64,000 nucleotides of DNA from Mauremys mutica (lineage: Eukaryota > Chordata > Testudines > Geoemydidae): contig NC_059075.1 in assembly GCF_020497125.1 (NCBI RefSeq), positions 58,175,321 through 58,239,320 of the forward strand. Reading direction: 5' to 3'. Position numbers and translations under genes: made by a program. Below the pieces are notes generated by a model. It did not search any database, had not been told where the DNA came from, and saw nothing but the letters and a program-made list of their open reading frames with translations. Of this stretch, positions 1 to 11,500 are shown piece by piece (position 1 is the first letter of the stretch; every line of letters starts with the position of its first letter).

Positions 1-958
1 TGGTGGAGAAATATGGGGGCTGCAGCCCACAGATCCAATCCCAGAGAGATTGAACTACAGGGTGCCACTACGGAGAGGTGGAGGAAGCCAGGCTGATTAC
101 CCGAAGAATGTATTCAAGAGAGACTAAAAGGGGTCTAAAGTGCAGCCCACCTGGTAACTCCCTGAGTTACATTTTGTTTATTCTACAGAATTCAATGCAT
201 GTTTTAACAGCCATAATGGATGCTTGCCATTCCTAACAGTGTTGATATGAAGTCTCCTCTCCATTTCTGGGTGAATCTAACATATCTACAGTACTTATTA
301 ACTCACAATGGCTCAAGCTATAAATGTGAAACCTGAATTTCTTCTCTGTTTAGGGTAAGTCAGAGCTTTATCTTTTAACAAATGTGTGTAAGAGTAGCTC
401 AGACCTGAGTTAACAGTAACTAAGCTTGTTAATGCCTTGGCATGAATTTTATTACCAGCAGACATGCAAAGAACTGATTAAGGTTTTTCTTGGTCTCCAT
501 ACCCTCTTCACATTTAGATATTCAGAGTGCAGTGAATATCTGACAAAGTAACACTCATTTTTTTTTCATTCATTGGAGCAGTCCAACAGCTCACAGGGTT
601 TCATTACCCCTCTCCCACCTCATTCGTGATGGAGTCCCTTATCATTCCCCTTTTTAACCCATACCATCTACCTTCTAGGAAGTTGAGACTGTAGCTAACA
701 TTCTCTTATGAGCAGAGGCAGTGACATCTGCTGAAGTAGGCATCAGTGTTGCTCGTTTAGTAGGCTGATAGGTAGTACTAGGCAATCGTTATTGCTCTAG
801 TAGTCCACTTGCATTCAAGCACATCACCTCCAGCAGTCAGATTGACACCTTTTGCACCCCCTAGGCACAGCATCTTCAGTGCCCCCTCTGCCTACAGCTG
901 ACCTTTGTGTTTTCTATAAACAATGAAACTAAAGGAAATATAAATGATAATTTAAATA
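1..958. other. No gene or recognised repeat
   Basis: AT-rich sequence downstream of KATNBL1. No exon-like or repeat structure could be recognised on either strand. Confidence 0.5.
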
Positions 959-1597
959 CAGTAGAACCTCAAAGATGCAAACACCAGAGTTATGGACTTA
1001 CTGGTCAGTTGGCCCCCTGTGGAACCAGAAGTCCCCAATCAGGTAGTAGCATAGACCAAACATTAAAAAAAAAAAAGGCAACTACTGCACTGGCCTTCAG
1101 CCATTGGTGGCTAGGGCTGCAGATGCAGAGTGGGGGTGGGAGTCAGGACTCTGGCCTTCAGACCCTCAGGAGCACTGGGGCTCAGGGCTTTAGACAGTGG
1201 GGGAGCGCTGGGGCTTGGCGCTTCAGCCCCACGGCTCTGTTCCCTTCAGCCCCATGTAGGGGACCAGGGTTCGGGGCTTTAGCTATGAGGGGAATGCCAG
1301 TTTCAGCCCCAGTGCTTGCTCTGTAGTTAAAACCCCAAGCAGAGAGCAGAGCTCAAGCCCTGACCCTAGTGCTCCCCCTGATATAAAGTGCTGAGCCCTA
1401 GGGCTCCCATAGGGCAGAAGACCTAAGCCCTCCACCTGGAGCCCTAGCACCCAGAGTCAGAAGCCCCAACCTCCCCCCATGGCTGCAACCCCAACCTCCC
1501 ATGTGGCTGAAGTCTGTAACCTCTTCTGCAGCCTTACGGAACATTTCAGTTATGGACAACCTCCATTCCCAAGGTGTCCGTAACTGAGGTTCTACTG
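959..1597. mobile_element. Tigger-like (Tc1/mariner superfamily) MITE with TA target site
   Basis: The ends are inverted: CAGTAGAACCTCA at the left and TGAGGTTCTACTG at the right, with similarity extending inward (an ACACC block is shared). Direct TA dinucleotides at 957-958 and 1598-1599 form the target-site duplication. The GC-rich interior has an open frame of 139 codons (907-1326) that starts outside the element and has no recognisable domain, so I treat it as chance. Non-autonomous. Confidence 0.85.
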
Positions 1598-1599
1598 TA

Positions 1600-2869
1600 T
1601 TCACTTTTAACTCACTTTTAGGAACCCCTAGAACACCGGCGCCCCTAGGCACGTGCCTACTGTGCCTAATTGGAAATCCAGCCCTGCTACAGCATGCATA
1701 TAAATCCCATTGACTTCGGAAAGGCTGCTGACCCTTTAAGCGATTACAGCAACCCTTTCTAAAACTATGTTTCACTTTTGCTGGTTATGTTTTTGTAATA
1801 AACTTTATACATACACATTTAAAGGGGAATTATCAACTTAAAAATCACATCTACCAGTTGTTAAAGCCTATTACAATTCCTACAATTCTCTGTTCGATTT
1901 TTTTTGAAAGTGGATTACTTTGCACATTTGACAACTCTTTGTTGGATTCCTCAGTTGGTTATATGGGTCTTTCAGACAGCAATACAAAAGAACAACACAT
2001 TTTAAAACCCACAAAAATTGGCCAGGGTATTCAGGAGCAGATCTAGTACTAGCAACCAATTTAAACTTTTTAAAAAGAGTAAATGTCAAGATTTTTAAGT
2101 TACATGATACTTTAAAATGACTTGTAAGCAATTAAAAAAAAGATAGTAGGGTGTGCGCTTAGTCTAATAGTCACACACCTACAGTGGAAGACTTAAAACA
2201 TAGCATTAGCTTGAGTTTTGGACTCACTTTAATTATTGCACAATACCCATGCAGCTTATATCTCATTGCTTAAATTATACTACTCAGCTTTAAAGAACAG
2301 GGTGTTTGGATTGTACTGAAATTACTTTTTTTGCTAATGCATCACACTTACATGTAGAAATCAACAACTCGCCCTCCCACTTCCCAAAATAGACAATTAA
2401 AAGACTGTGTTAAAGAAACAAAGTACTAGGAAAATGTAAAGCAGGCCTATTGCAAAAAAACAACCAACCAAAAAAAACCAAACCCAGTTAAGACAGAATT
2501 GCTGGAAAGAAAAAGTACATGAAAGCCCTGCTTACTATGCAGGAAAAAAAAAAAAGTGTTTTAAAATGGTAATAACAGCCAGTGGTCCATCTGCCCTACA
2601 GCTGCCTAAAGTGTTAGCAGTTGAGCTGAGCCAGTGCACTGTAAGAAATCTTTAAAATATTTCTTCCAAGTAGACAACCCAAAATTGCACAGATTAGAAC
2701 AGTCGCGTGATCTGCATGGTATCTGCATAAAGAGGTGTTACTAAAAACACAAAAGCTACAAAAACACTGCTGCTAGTGCAACAAAAAAAATTCTGTCACA
2801 TTAAAAAATACAATTTAAAACTAGAATTACTGTGAATAAAATGCTAATCCCCTTTTCATCTGGATAATT
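1600..2869. other. No gene or recognised repeat
   Basis: AT-rich non-coding sequence with A-rich stretches near 2450-2560. Nothing assignable. Confidence 0.5.
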
Positions 2870-3065
2870 AGAAATTTTCATCTTCAGAATGCTTTGCAAA
2901 TATTACCTACTTAAATCTTTGCAAACACCCCATGCTATTAGCAAGCAGTACTTATTGTTTTACACGGGAGGAAAATGAGGCAGAGGTTAAAAGTGACGTT
3001 ACCCAAAGCTACAAAGCAAGTCAGTGTCAGAAACTGGTTTAGAACTCCCGAATTTCTCGTGTGCA
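2870..3065 (+). mobile_element. MIR-like (CORE-SINE) fragment
   Basis: The string of features 'GGAGGAAAATGAGGCAGAGG', then 'GTGACGTTACCC' and 'GCAAGTCAGTGTCAGAA' follows the MIR core (gaggaaactgaggcacagag ... gtcagtggcagag). Strongly diverged, so an ancient amniote copy. Confidence 0.75.
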
Positions 3066-3599
3066 GAGGTATTCCCAAAACACAGGAACACTCCTCCCTG
3101 TTTCAAATGTTCAAGTCCTGTGCGCAGAAGTAGATCTGAATAACCACTGCAAGGTTAATTAACATTTGAATATTTTACAAATATATTTGTGGGTTTATAG
3201 GAATTAATTTCTAAATTACGAATGTAGTTGGTCTCTAACTACTGTTTCTAGTATTTTTTTTTCTCTGTAAGATTTTCATTTCCTCACTTTTTAGCCACTC
3301 AAATCACACAAATGCAATATCCTTACAGACTGCACAAACTAACTTCTTTAAATGGGTGCTGAATGTTGCATGTATGGATTGTGTGGTGTCACAGAACTTG
3401 CATCCTATGGTTAAGGCTTCTGATGGAGGAGACGAGACACTCAAATTAACAGCAGTTATTCTTGTATAATTGTTTAAAATAAACATCTTGTAGAATATCG
3501 GATGTAGATTTTTTGGGGAGGGATTTAATAGTGGTAAGTACTATGGCAAAAACTTCTCAAATGTATATTTAAAAGATCCATGTTAATTTAAAATGAGAA

Positions 3600-3722
3600 A
3601 TTCTGGTGGAGCAGGGACCATCTTTTTTCTGTGTCTGTATAGTGCCTAGCACAATAGAGTTGTAGGCCATGACTAGGTCTCCTAGGCATTATGGTAATAT
3701 AGAGAATGGAATAGAACAAGGA
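3600..3722 (+). mobile_element. Ancient interspersed repeat fragment, MIR/CR1-associated type
   Basis: Contains GCAGGGACCATCTTTTTTCT, TAGTGCCTAGCACAATAGAG and a CTCCTAGGCATTATGGTAAT stretch. This pattern recurs, inverted, at 8630-8735 and, partly, at 51705-51860. I know it as a common amniote repeat tail but cannot assign the exact family. Confidence 0.6.
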
Positions 3723-5149
3723 TCTTTCTAATCCAAAAAGCAGGGACCATATGAGCTTTGCCAGTCCAAGTATTCCTATGGTACTCTGCTAATGTACCCT
3801 CAGCTGTTATTCTAGAACAACTTCTAAGTTTGAGAGATAATTTAGTCTCCATGTCCATTCAGTCCTTGTTCTTTGCCAAGGCTGCCAAAAAAGGTGCAAT
3901 TTGTGAAGTAGTTTTTATGATGTGGGTAGCTGTTCACTAGGAAGCTGACCAAGACATCTCACATCTGTTAAAGCTTCCCCCCACCATGGTAAAGAACCTA
4001 AGCTAGATTTGAAGAAATCTTATACAGAAGTTGGAGCAGTTTTACAATGGTGGTCTAATTTGTATGTTTCTGTATTCTCTTGTCAATTTTTGACAAGAAT
4101 ATTTAGTCTGTGTATTTATTAATAACTGGATATAAAAAATACAGAAACAAATGTACCATAGCTACTACACTCCCAACTTTCTACCTTTGATATTAGAGTT
4201 GAGAGTTTGGACACCCTCTCACGTTGTCAGAATAAAATGTAGGCCTCTTAGATACATATGGTGTGAAGCAAAGCTGCAGTCCTGGGCTGTAAATGACTAC
4301 ACAACAGAGCAATTGACTCTTTTCTGGTCATTACTCCTTTGTTCTTTCTGAATAGTGCAATACCAAATCAATAGGAATGCAGCTTATAGAATGGAAAAGA
4401 GCCATCAGAAGAGGGGATCAGTCTAGTTAAAACACTCAACTTCGTAAACACACTCCTGGAGAAATCAGTCTTATGTTTTGGGATACCAAAACCGCAGAAA
4501 AAATATTTACCTATAATATTAGGAAGATGTAAGCTACAGAATCTACTCTTTGAGGTAAGGGTTTTCCACTTCTAGATGTTTATTATTTTAATAGCTATTT
4601 AGGAACAGATATGTTCCCTTGGCTCCTTCAAAATGAGTTATACAGTAAAGCTCTCTTTTGTGCCCACTTTGTTAGCTTGGGAAAAGCCAAAACGTTCAGT
4701 CCTCAGCAAAGTATTAGTAGAGCTTAGACATGAATTCATACACAAAGTTTAAATTGGTTCTTTGAGAGGTTGCTTTTGCATAGTTCTAAGTTTGCCCGAG
4801 GGCTTCTCCATCGTCAGTTTAGGGAATGAGCAAGCTGTTTTGCAATTCATGTCAAAACTCTTCCTAGGATAGCCTCAAGCCCTTTCTGTGAACATTGGAG
4901 AATGTTCTTTCACTCCAATGTGAGGTCTTGTTTTTCAGACCTCATTAATTTCATATCAAGGGATGTAATATAAAGAACACATCTGTGTGAGAGCCTCAGT
5001 CCTCAAGTAGGTACATGCTTTTGTCACATGCTCTAAAACATTAATCCAACACTTGCACGTTTTCTCCTCAGTGAATCTGGTATGTAAAGCAAGTATATGA
5101 AGGCCTAAAACATTAAAGAAGTGAAAGGGAAAAAGCTATTTCTTTTTGC
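3723..5149. other. No gene or recognised repeat
   Basis: Non-coding flank between the ancient SINE-like tail and a CR1 tail. No domain-bearing frame. Confidence 0.5.
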
Positions 5150-5233
5150 CAGCTGCAGCGCACCTTGAGTAACTACTATGAGGAGGTCAGACTAGATGAT
5201 CATAAATGGTCCCTTCTGACCTTAAGTCTATGA
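5150..5233 (+). mobile_element. CR1 LINE 3' tail
   Basis: Contains GAGGTCAGACTAGATGATCA followed by GGTCCCTTCTGACCTTAAG and TCTATGAG, the characteristic 3' end of CR1 elements. Only the last ~85 bp are present, as expected for heavily 5'-truncated CR1 insertions. Confidence 0.85.
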
Positions 5234-5299
5234 GTAAAAAGATGGCGGGGGAAAAGAAATGGCACAATAATGCAGTTGACCAATAAGTATCAACTGAGG

Positions 5300-8200
5300 G
5301 CAACAGAGTAGAGGGAAGTTTATTTTTTCACTGAATTATTCATTGGTCCAGTAAGGACTCTTGAATAGATAAATTAAGACAGTCACTACACAAGGATTTT
5401 ATAAGTTTATACAAATGCTGACATTTTTACCCATTGTATCACTTTTTTGATTTGACATTACACACAATACATTCCATTATAACACAACTCATTCCCAGCC
5501 AGTTGTGAAAAGCAAATAGCAGGCAGCAGACTAATCCTGATAACTTGCAACTAAGCTGCACCCTCCTCCCCCACCGCCTTTTTTTTTTTTTAAACATTTA
5601 ACTAGTTCTGAAGCAGTCAAAATATATATTGCTGGGTTGATAAATGAAGCTTTGGTTAGAATTATTTTGATACCAGTGACCAAGAATTTTGCTCATTTCA
5701 CAGTCTAGTAGCTCCCTAACAGTCACAAATTAAGAGATGCACTCATTCAGATAAGGCACGGATGTGAAAGACACTGCATTTTTAATACTGTACTCCCTTA
5801 TAAATGCTGCGGAAGCAGAACTTTTGGTGGAAAGGTATACATTGTTTACAAGTCATTTGCCCAAGTTGGTTCTCTAGACAACTCTTATCTTTACTGCTGG
5901 CACGGGATACAAGAGACAACCACTGTCCTCTTAATTAATCTGGTGAGAGATCAATGACCACCTGCAACATTCACTTGGAACCAATGCCTTTGTTACTATA
6001 GTCAAGCTGGATACTGACTAAAAGATGTGCATTTTACTTATAGTTATTCCAGTCAGCCTCTGAAAGGTTTCTATTCATGGAGGTTATGGATGATTTTCTT
6101 TCTTGCCACCAAATCTAGGAGAAAACCTGACAGTTTTCATCTCTTTTAGAGCTCACTACCCTTGCAGAGTGATTCAAAACTCTAGCAATTGCACATAAAA
6201 ACAAATCAAAAGAAAGGAATTTAAAGATCTTTATGCATAATAGAGGAGCAGTAAAGTGCACGAGAACATCTTTACTTTACAGTTTCTCTAAGTATTCGTT
6301 CTATAATCCCGGTTAACACACTGGAAAGTGACTAGTTTTAGCAGGAAATTCGGTTTCAAAATTACATGAGCATGAATTACAGTTCTTGATAAACCTCTAA
6401 AGATAGATGGCACTCAATTCTTCCAGTAAAAGGAGAACTTTGGTTCAAATTAACTTTTTAAATTCTATTAGTTACAGTAATCTGAATAAATTACAAAAGC
6501 TCATTAGTGAAGAAAATCCAATTAAGGTCTACTTCAGAAATAACATCTCATAAGAACAAGATCATTGGATGATGTCAACAGGTAAATTTAACTTTCCACA
6601 ATTATATCTGAAGTTGTCCTAGAGCAATTTCAAGTTTGGGAGCTGTTCTAAGTCTCTTGTTCCTTAGGATGATAGTGTTGTTGAGATGTTCAGAGCCTTT
6701 GGAGGGTTAAAGGGTATTTACCTATACAAAAGATAAACATCAGATTGAGAAGACACTTTTATCCTCTCAGAAGTTAGCGACCATGATCATGCAAGTTAAA
6801 CTCAAAATGAAGTAATACTCTAGAGCCTTACGCTTCCCACAATGAAAATTTATACTCTAGTTGTTTCATTTGCAAAGCAGAGGAGCCTCTACGCATGTAG
6901 GGGAAGAAAAAAAAAGTCTGGCAATAGACCCTTCTGTGCTAAGTTGCAAAAACACACCTATGAAGCTACAGTAATTATAATTGCTGATTTAAACACGAAG
7001 ACAACTTCCATAATATTTTTAATTCAAAAACAAATGTCATTGGCTGGGTACATGCTACAGATCTACATTTCAGCTTCTCTTTTAAGTGCACAGTTGGCAC
7101 TTCATAGAATTTCATTTGGACAAGCATGGTCGCTAGTCACAAAATACAAGAGAAAGTTGCCAGTCTAAAAACCCCAAGATTTTCCATAGTGTTAAGTTAG
7201 AGCAGTTAAACTAAAATATCACAATCAGTAAGAGAAAATATAGCTGTAAACTGTGCTACTGAATTTGTTTCACTGTGGATCCATTTAGATTTAAGGTAGC
7301 TTGAATTTATCAGGAAAAAAAACAGACTTTTAACAACTAATTTTATAAAAGCCATGTGTTAACTTTTGTTAGAGGAGGTAGCCTACAAGTTGTTAGATCT
7401 GAAAAAATACAGGTCTATTCTGGCTGTAAACACTGCTAAAGCAGTAGATATAAATATCCATAATAAAAAAGTAGTGTGGAAGAAGTTGTTCTAGGGGGAA
7501 AAAACCAGGTAAAATGATCTGAGCTTCAAAAAGAAAAACAGTAGAAACATTTAGTACATTTACTCATCTGTGTAGTTTAAATGATATAGAACTAAAGATT
7601 AATATATTACAAATCCACATACAATAAAAAAGTGTTAGCTGTATAAATTCACCAGTCTGACATTTGCAATACGCATTTATCCAAACAAATTCAGTTATTT
7701 TTATATGCTAGTTATGTCATATACATCTGACGATTCTCCAAAAAACAGATATAGTGGAAATATTGACTTGATTTTTTAAAAAAATGTGCAAATGCATCAC
7801 AAATGAGTTTTACACAATGTGAACCCCTGATTTTTATAGCAGTTTTTCATCATGTCTTGATTTGTTGATTCTAATAGATATATTTTGTATCTTAATAAAT
7901 TGGCTTTTCAAACATTAGTAATTAAGGCATCTTGCTGTATACAGTTTCTCAATAGTGCAAACAAAAACCATCTTTAATATTTTGATTAAAACAAGATACT
8001 AAAACATTTCAAAGTTTTTTCAACATAACTGGAAAATAGCTGCACATTTTAACTTTTCTTGTGAAACAGTTTAAAACCCTCTTATGGCGGCGACTGGCCT
8101 TGTTGGTTCCTTATAACTGGTTCTGCAGTTTTGTCTTCACGATGGTAGAATTTATATTCCTTTATGCAATATCGCAGTGAAACACAGCAGCACTTAAAAT

Positions 8201-8482
8201 GACTTTACCAAGTAACTGAACAAATCCCAAATACAGCAAAAGGCATATAGTTTTCATAGTACACTTTCACCTCACTGAAGTAAAAGCTGCTCCTATTAGG
8301 CATTTTTCCACTTCAATGTGAAGTAGATTGTTAGGATTTTGTTAGTGGTTTCATTAAACAGTTTTTGAAAGTCCTCTTCTGCCAACAGTTCTTAGAAGAG
8401 AGATATTTTGGAAATAGTGTATAAATCCACAGATATTTAAAAGGATTATTTAGCCAAATATGCACTCAGTTCTCCAAGCATC
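5300..8482 (-). other. KATNBL1: Probable KATNBL1 3' UTR
   Basis: About 3.2 kb of AT-rich sequence without any repeat I recognise and without a long open frame lies directly after the stop codon, in contrast to the repeat-rich introns. Going downstream from the stop, the first canonical AATAAA on the minus strand that I find is at 5324-5319; cleavage would fall near 5300. An ATTAAA near 7970 is a possible proximal site. The extent is inference; no transcript evidence is available here. Confidence 0.55.
5319..5324 (-). terminator. KATNBL1: Candidate polyadenylation signal AATAAA
   Basis: AATAAA on the minus strand, followed by CU-rich sequence and a TGTTGCC stretch. It is the first canonical hexamer found downstream of the KATNBL1 stop. 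Inference from position only. Confidence 0.45.
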
Positions 8483-8515
8483 TCAGTGTAGCTGTAATAA
8501 ATAAGCACCTACATC
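8483..8515 (-). CDS. KATNBL1: KATNBL1 exon 10, terminal coding piece
   Basis: Acceptor CTTTTCAG|GAT, then ten codons ([10 protein letters not shown]) and the TGA at 8485-8483. This matches the family C terminus, with one substitution from human at the third residue of this piece. Too short to appear as an open reading frame; found by matching the expected end of the protein. Confidence 0.94.
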   Translation of the reverse strand, partial: DVGAYLLQLH

Positions 8516-11500
8516 CTGAAAAGGAGAAAGAAGAAAAAAAGTTTGTCACATTAATTCAGTGCTGGAATAAAGAATGCATAAGGTAGGATGCATATTGTAA
8601 TAATTTCAAAGTATACTACAAAGATATTGTAATTTGCACTGCAGTAGTGCCTAAGAGCTCTAGTCATGGACCAGGAGCCCTTTGTGTAAGGTGCTGTACA
8701 AACACAGAACAAGTAAAAGTAAGGCCCCAGTTTATGACTACACCTCTACCTCGATAGAACGCTGTCCTTGGGAGCCCAAAAATCTTACCACGTTATAGGT
8801 GAAACCGCGTTATATCAAACTTGCTTTGATCTGCCGGAGCGCTGCTTTACCGCGTTATATCTGAATTCGTGTTATATCGGGGTAGAAGTGTATATCAAAG
8901 TAAAGTACAGGCAGGACCCTGTCTGCTGAAAAGCACATTGGACCAAATTCCACAGGAACATCAATGTGGTTTATTTCCCTTCTCCCCCATGCACACTCAC
9001 ATCTATGGCACATAGCTGAAAATACTCATTATGTAAAATTACTAGACTATTTTCAACAATATTTTTCTATATGTTCTCCAGGCATATTGGCTCCACTCCC
9101 TAGGTGTCTGCTCCCCAGTGTTGTACAGGTGGGCTAAGAACTTCCTTCTCTCCGCACGTGGCACAGAAAGGGGGCGTGTTTGTAGCCAGCTTCAATGGCT
9201 CATCTCTGGACTTCGGTTACTGAACTGCTCTTCTGGTAGCTCAACTGACCAGCTTAAATTTATTTTTGCCTCCCACCACTCCAGGGCTGCTATCTGGACT
9301 CCAGTTCTGCTTCCTTGACCCCCTACTGCCTGGCTACATGGAACACTGCAGGGAGGATGCACTCCTTGTGGGGAAAGCTGGAGTGCAGCTACAGGCAGGT
9401 CCCAGCAGGGCAGGAAGACATAAGATATCAGGAGTCTGGATGCAGCAGAACGGCAAATTCCCTAATCATGAAATTGTAGAGTTCACAAGGCTCCAACTCA
9501 TAGCCTAACACAATAGCTTTAGGGGTATCTGCAGACTCATGAAGACAACACTGAACTGATTTACGCTCTGGTTCTTTATGGTTGCCAAGATAATTGTGAA
9601 AACATTGAGTACGTTTAAAAAAAATATGAGCTTCTGGAACATAGTTTTATGACAGATGAATTCTACAAAGGGTCCTGACTACAAGCAAACACCAACACTG
9701 CTACCTCACAATAAAAACGCATATTCTTTTGTAAAAAGTCACTGCATCTCCATTTTTTCCACTCCAATGAACAGGCAGCTAGTGAAAAGTTGTTTGGTGG
9801 GTGGGGTAGGTACTATATGAAAAGCTCACAGCTATGCATTTCTAAATATTAGTCAGTGCAAACATACTCCCCTCGCAGGTTTGTCCTCTTACCCTCTTTC
9901 TTGGGCTCAGGAACCTCTCCTTCACTTCATTGCTCAAATCATGCAGCTGAGCCTACCCTCCCTCCTTTCCCATACTGGATCCATGTCAGAGCTCTCCTGG
10001 GAAGAGGACTTTGGCTAAGTGCAGCCCTGTGAGTCCCAAATTGGTTTGTGTGAGGAGTACATAGTCTTACAGCTCTGACTGCCAAGAGCAGCACCCGCAG
10101 AATTGGCTGCGCAGGCACTTGTCCCCTCAGTGGGCCTGTCACTGCACTAGGGTGAAGAGTTGCAATGAACAAGCAGTAGGGGAAGGCAGATATTTAGCTT
10201 GCTTTAGAAAGCTGTGGGCTGCTTTCCCCAGCCCTGAAACATTTTAACTATCAAGCTTGTTACCCTCTCTCTTTGTCCAAACCCAAAGATGCAGCAGGTA
10301 TTTAAGATTCACTACCTTGCAGTACACATATATTGGTATGTCAATATTTAGAAGCATCTCTCTCCTTTCCTGTTCTACCTACTTATCTAGGTTTTTCTAC
10401 TGCACTCATAATATCCAAGTGCCTTACTAGTATCAGATAAAAAAATCCAACATATCTTTCTCTCCCCAATTGGGAGGCATTTTTTTCCCCTTTGTTAATA
10501 AAATGTTTATGGGAAAGCCAAACTAGATCCCCATGTCACTGCTAATAGATGAAACTGTAAAGCAGACATTTGAGATGTCTCCAAACAAACTTTTCTGATT
10601 TATATGAACGTTAAATTAAAAATATTTCAAGATTCTACATCCAGTAACACTTGTGGGATGCATACAAATTTGATGTCAAGTTAGATGGATATTCAGTGTT
10701 ACACTGATTACTGAATATCACTGGAAACAAATTACCTTAGCTATATTACCAGTATATCCTGGAACCAGAGTCAGATGATTTTCTTGTTCCCACAATCCAC
10801 TTAGTTGTTGTTTTAAAATCTGAATATTTCTGGAAGAGAAATATAGACACTCAGTCACAAGTGCACTTTGTATTTATCTGAATATCACTCTGGTAACAAG
10901 TGTTTTACGGTAGATATGCCCTTAGAAGCCTCGGTATTAGAGAATGTTATTCTACATCACATTAGTGGCAATAATCAAGGCAGAACGTAGACTTCTGAAC
11001 TTACTGTTTAAAGTGAAGTTCACCAGTTTTTGTATTACTTTCATTTTTTGTATGAGTTTTGCATTTATTGACTCCAATATAAAATCACTGAGAACATTTA
11101 CAAAGGAAAGTTTTGAAGAACACTGCTTGCTTCACAAAAATAAATCAACTTATTTTTAAAAAAGTCAGACAAAGTAATTAGAACATGCAATATTGTGCAG
11201 GAGTAAAATTCACAACACACATAAGAGGAGGTTACTTACTGTAACTGGATGTTCAAGATGTATGGCCCCTATCTGCATTCTACATGTGGATGCGCATGTG
11301 CGCCATGCGCCTGAGTCCAAAAGTTTTCTCCAAGCAGTGTCCATTGACCCGCACATAAGCGGTATGTCTCCTCGTGTTCCTGACCAAGGGCATAAGGGGC
11401 ACCGCCACTCCAGTTCCTCCTTTCACCGCAGTGCAGTCAAGTCCGAAGCAGAGGGGAAGGAGGAAGGCAGGTAGTGGAATACAGGTAGGGACCACACATC

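Noticed and set aside
907..1326. 139-codon plus-strand frame at the left end
   Set aside because: It lies mostly within the Tigger-like MITE, starts outside it and has no recognisable domain or splice context.
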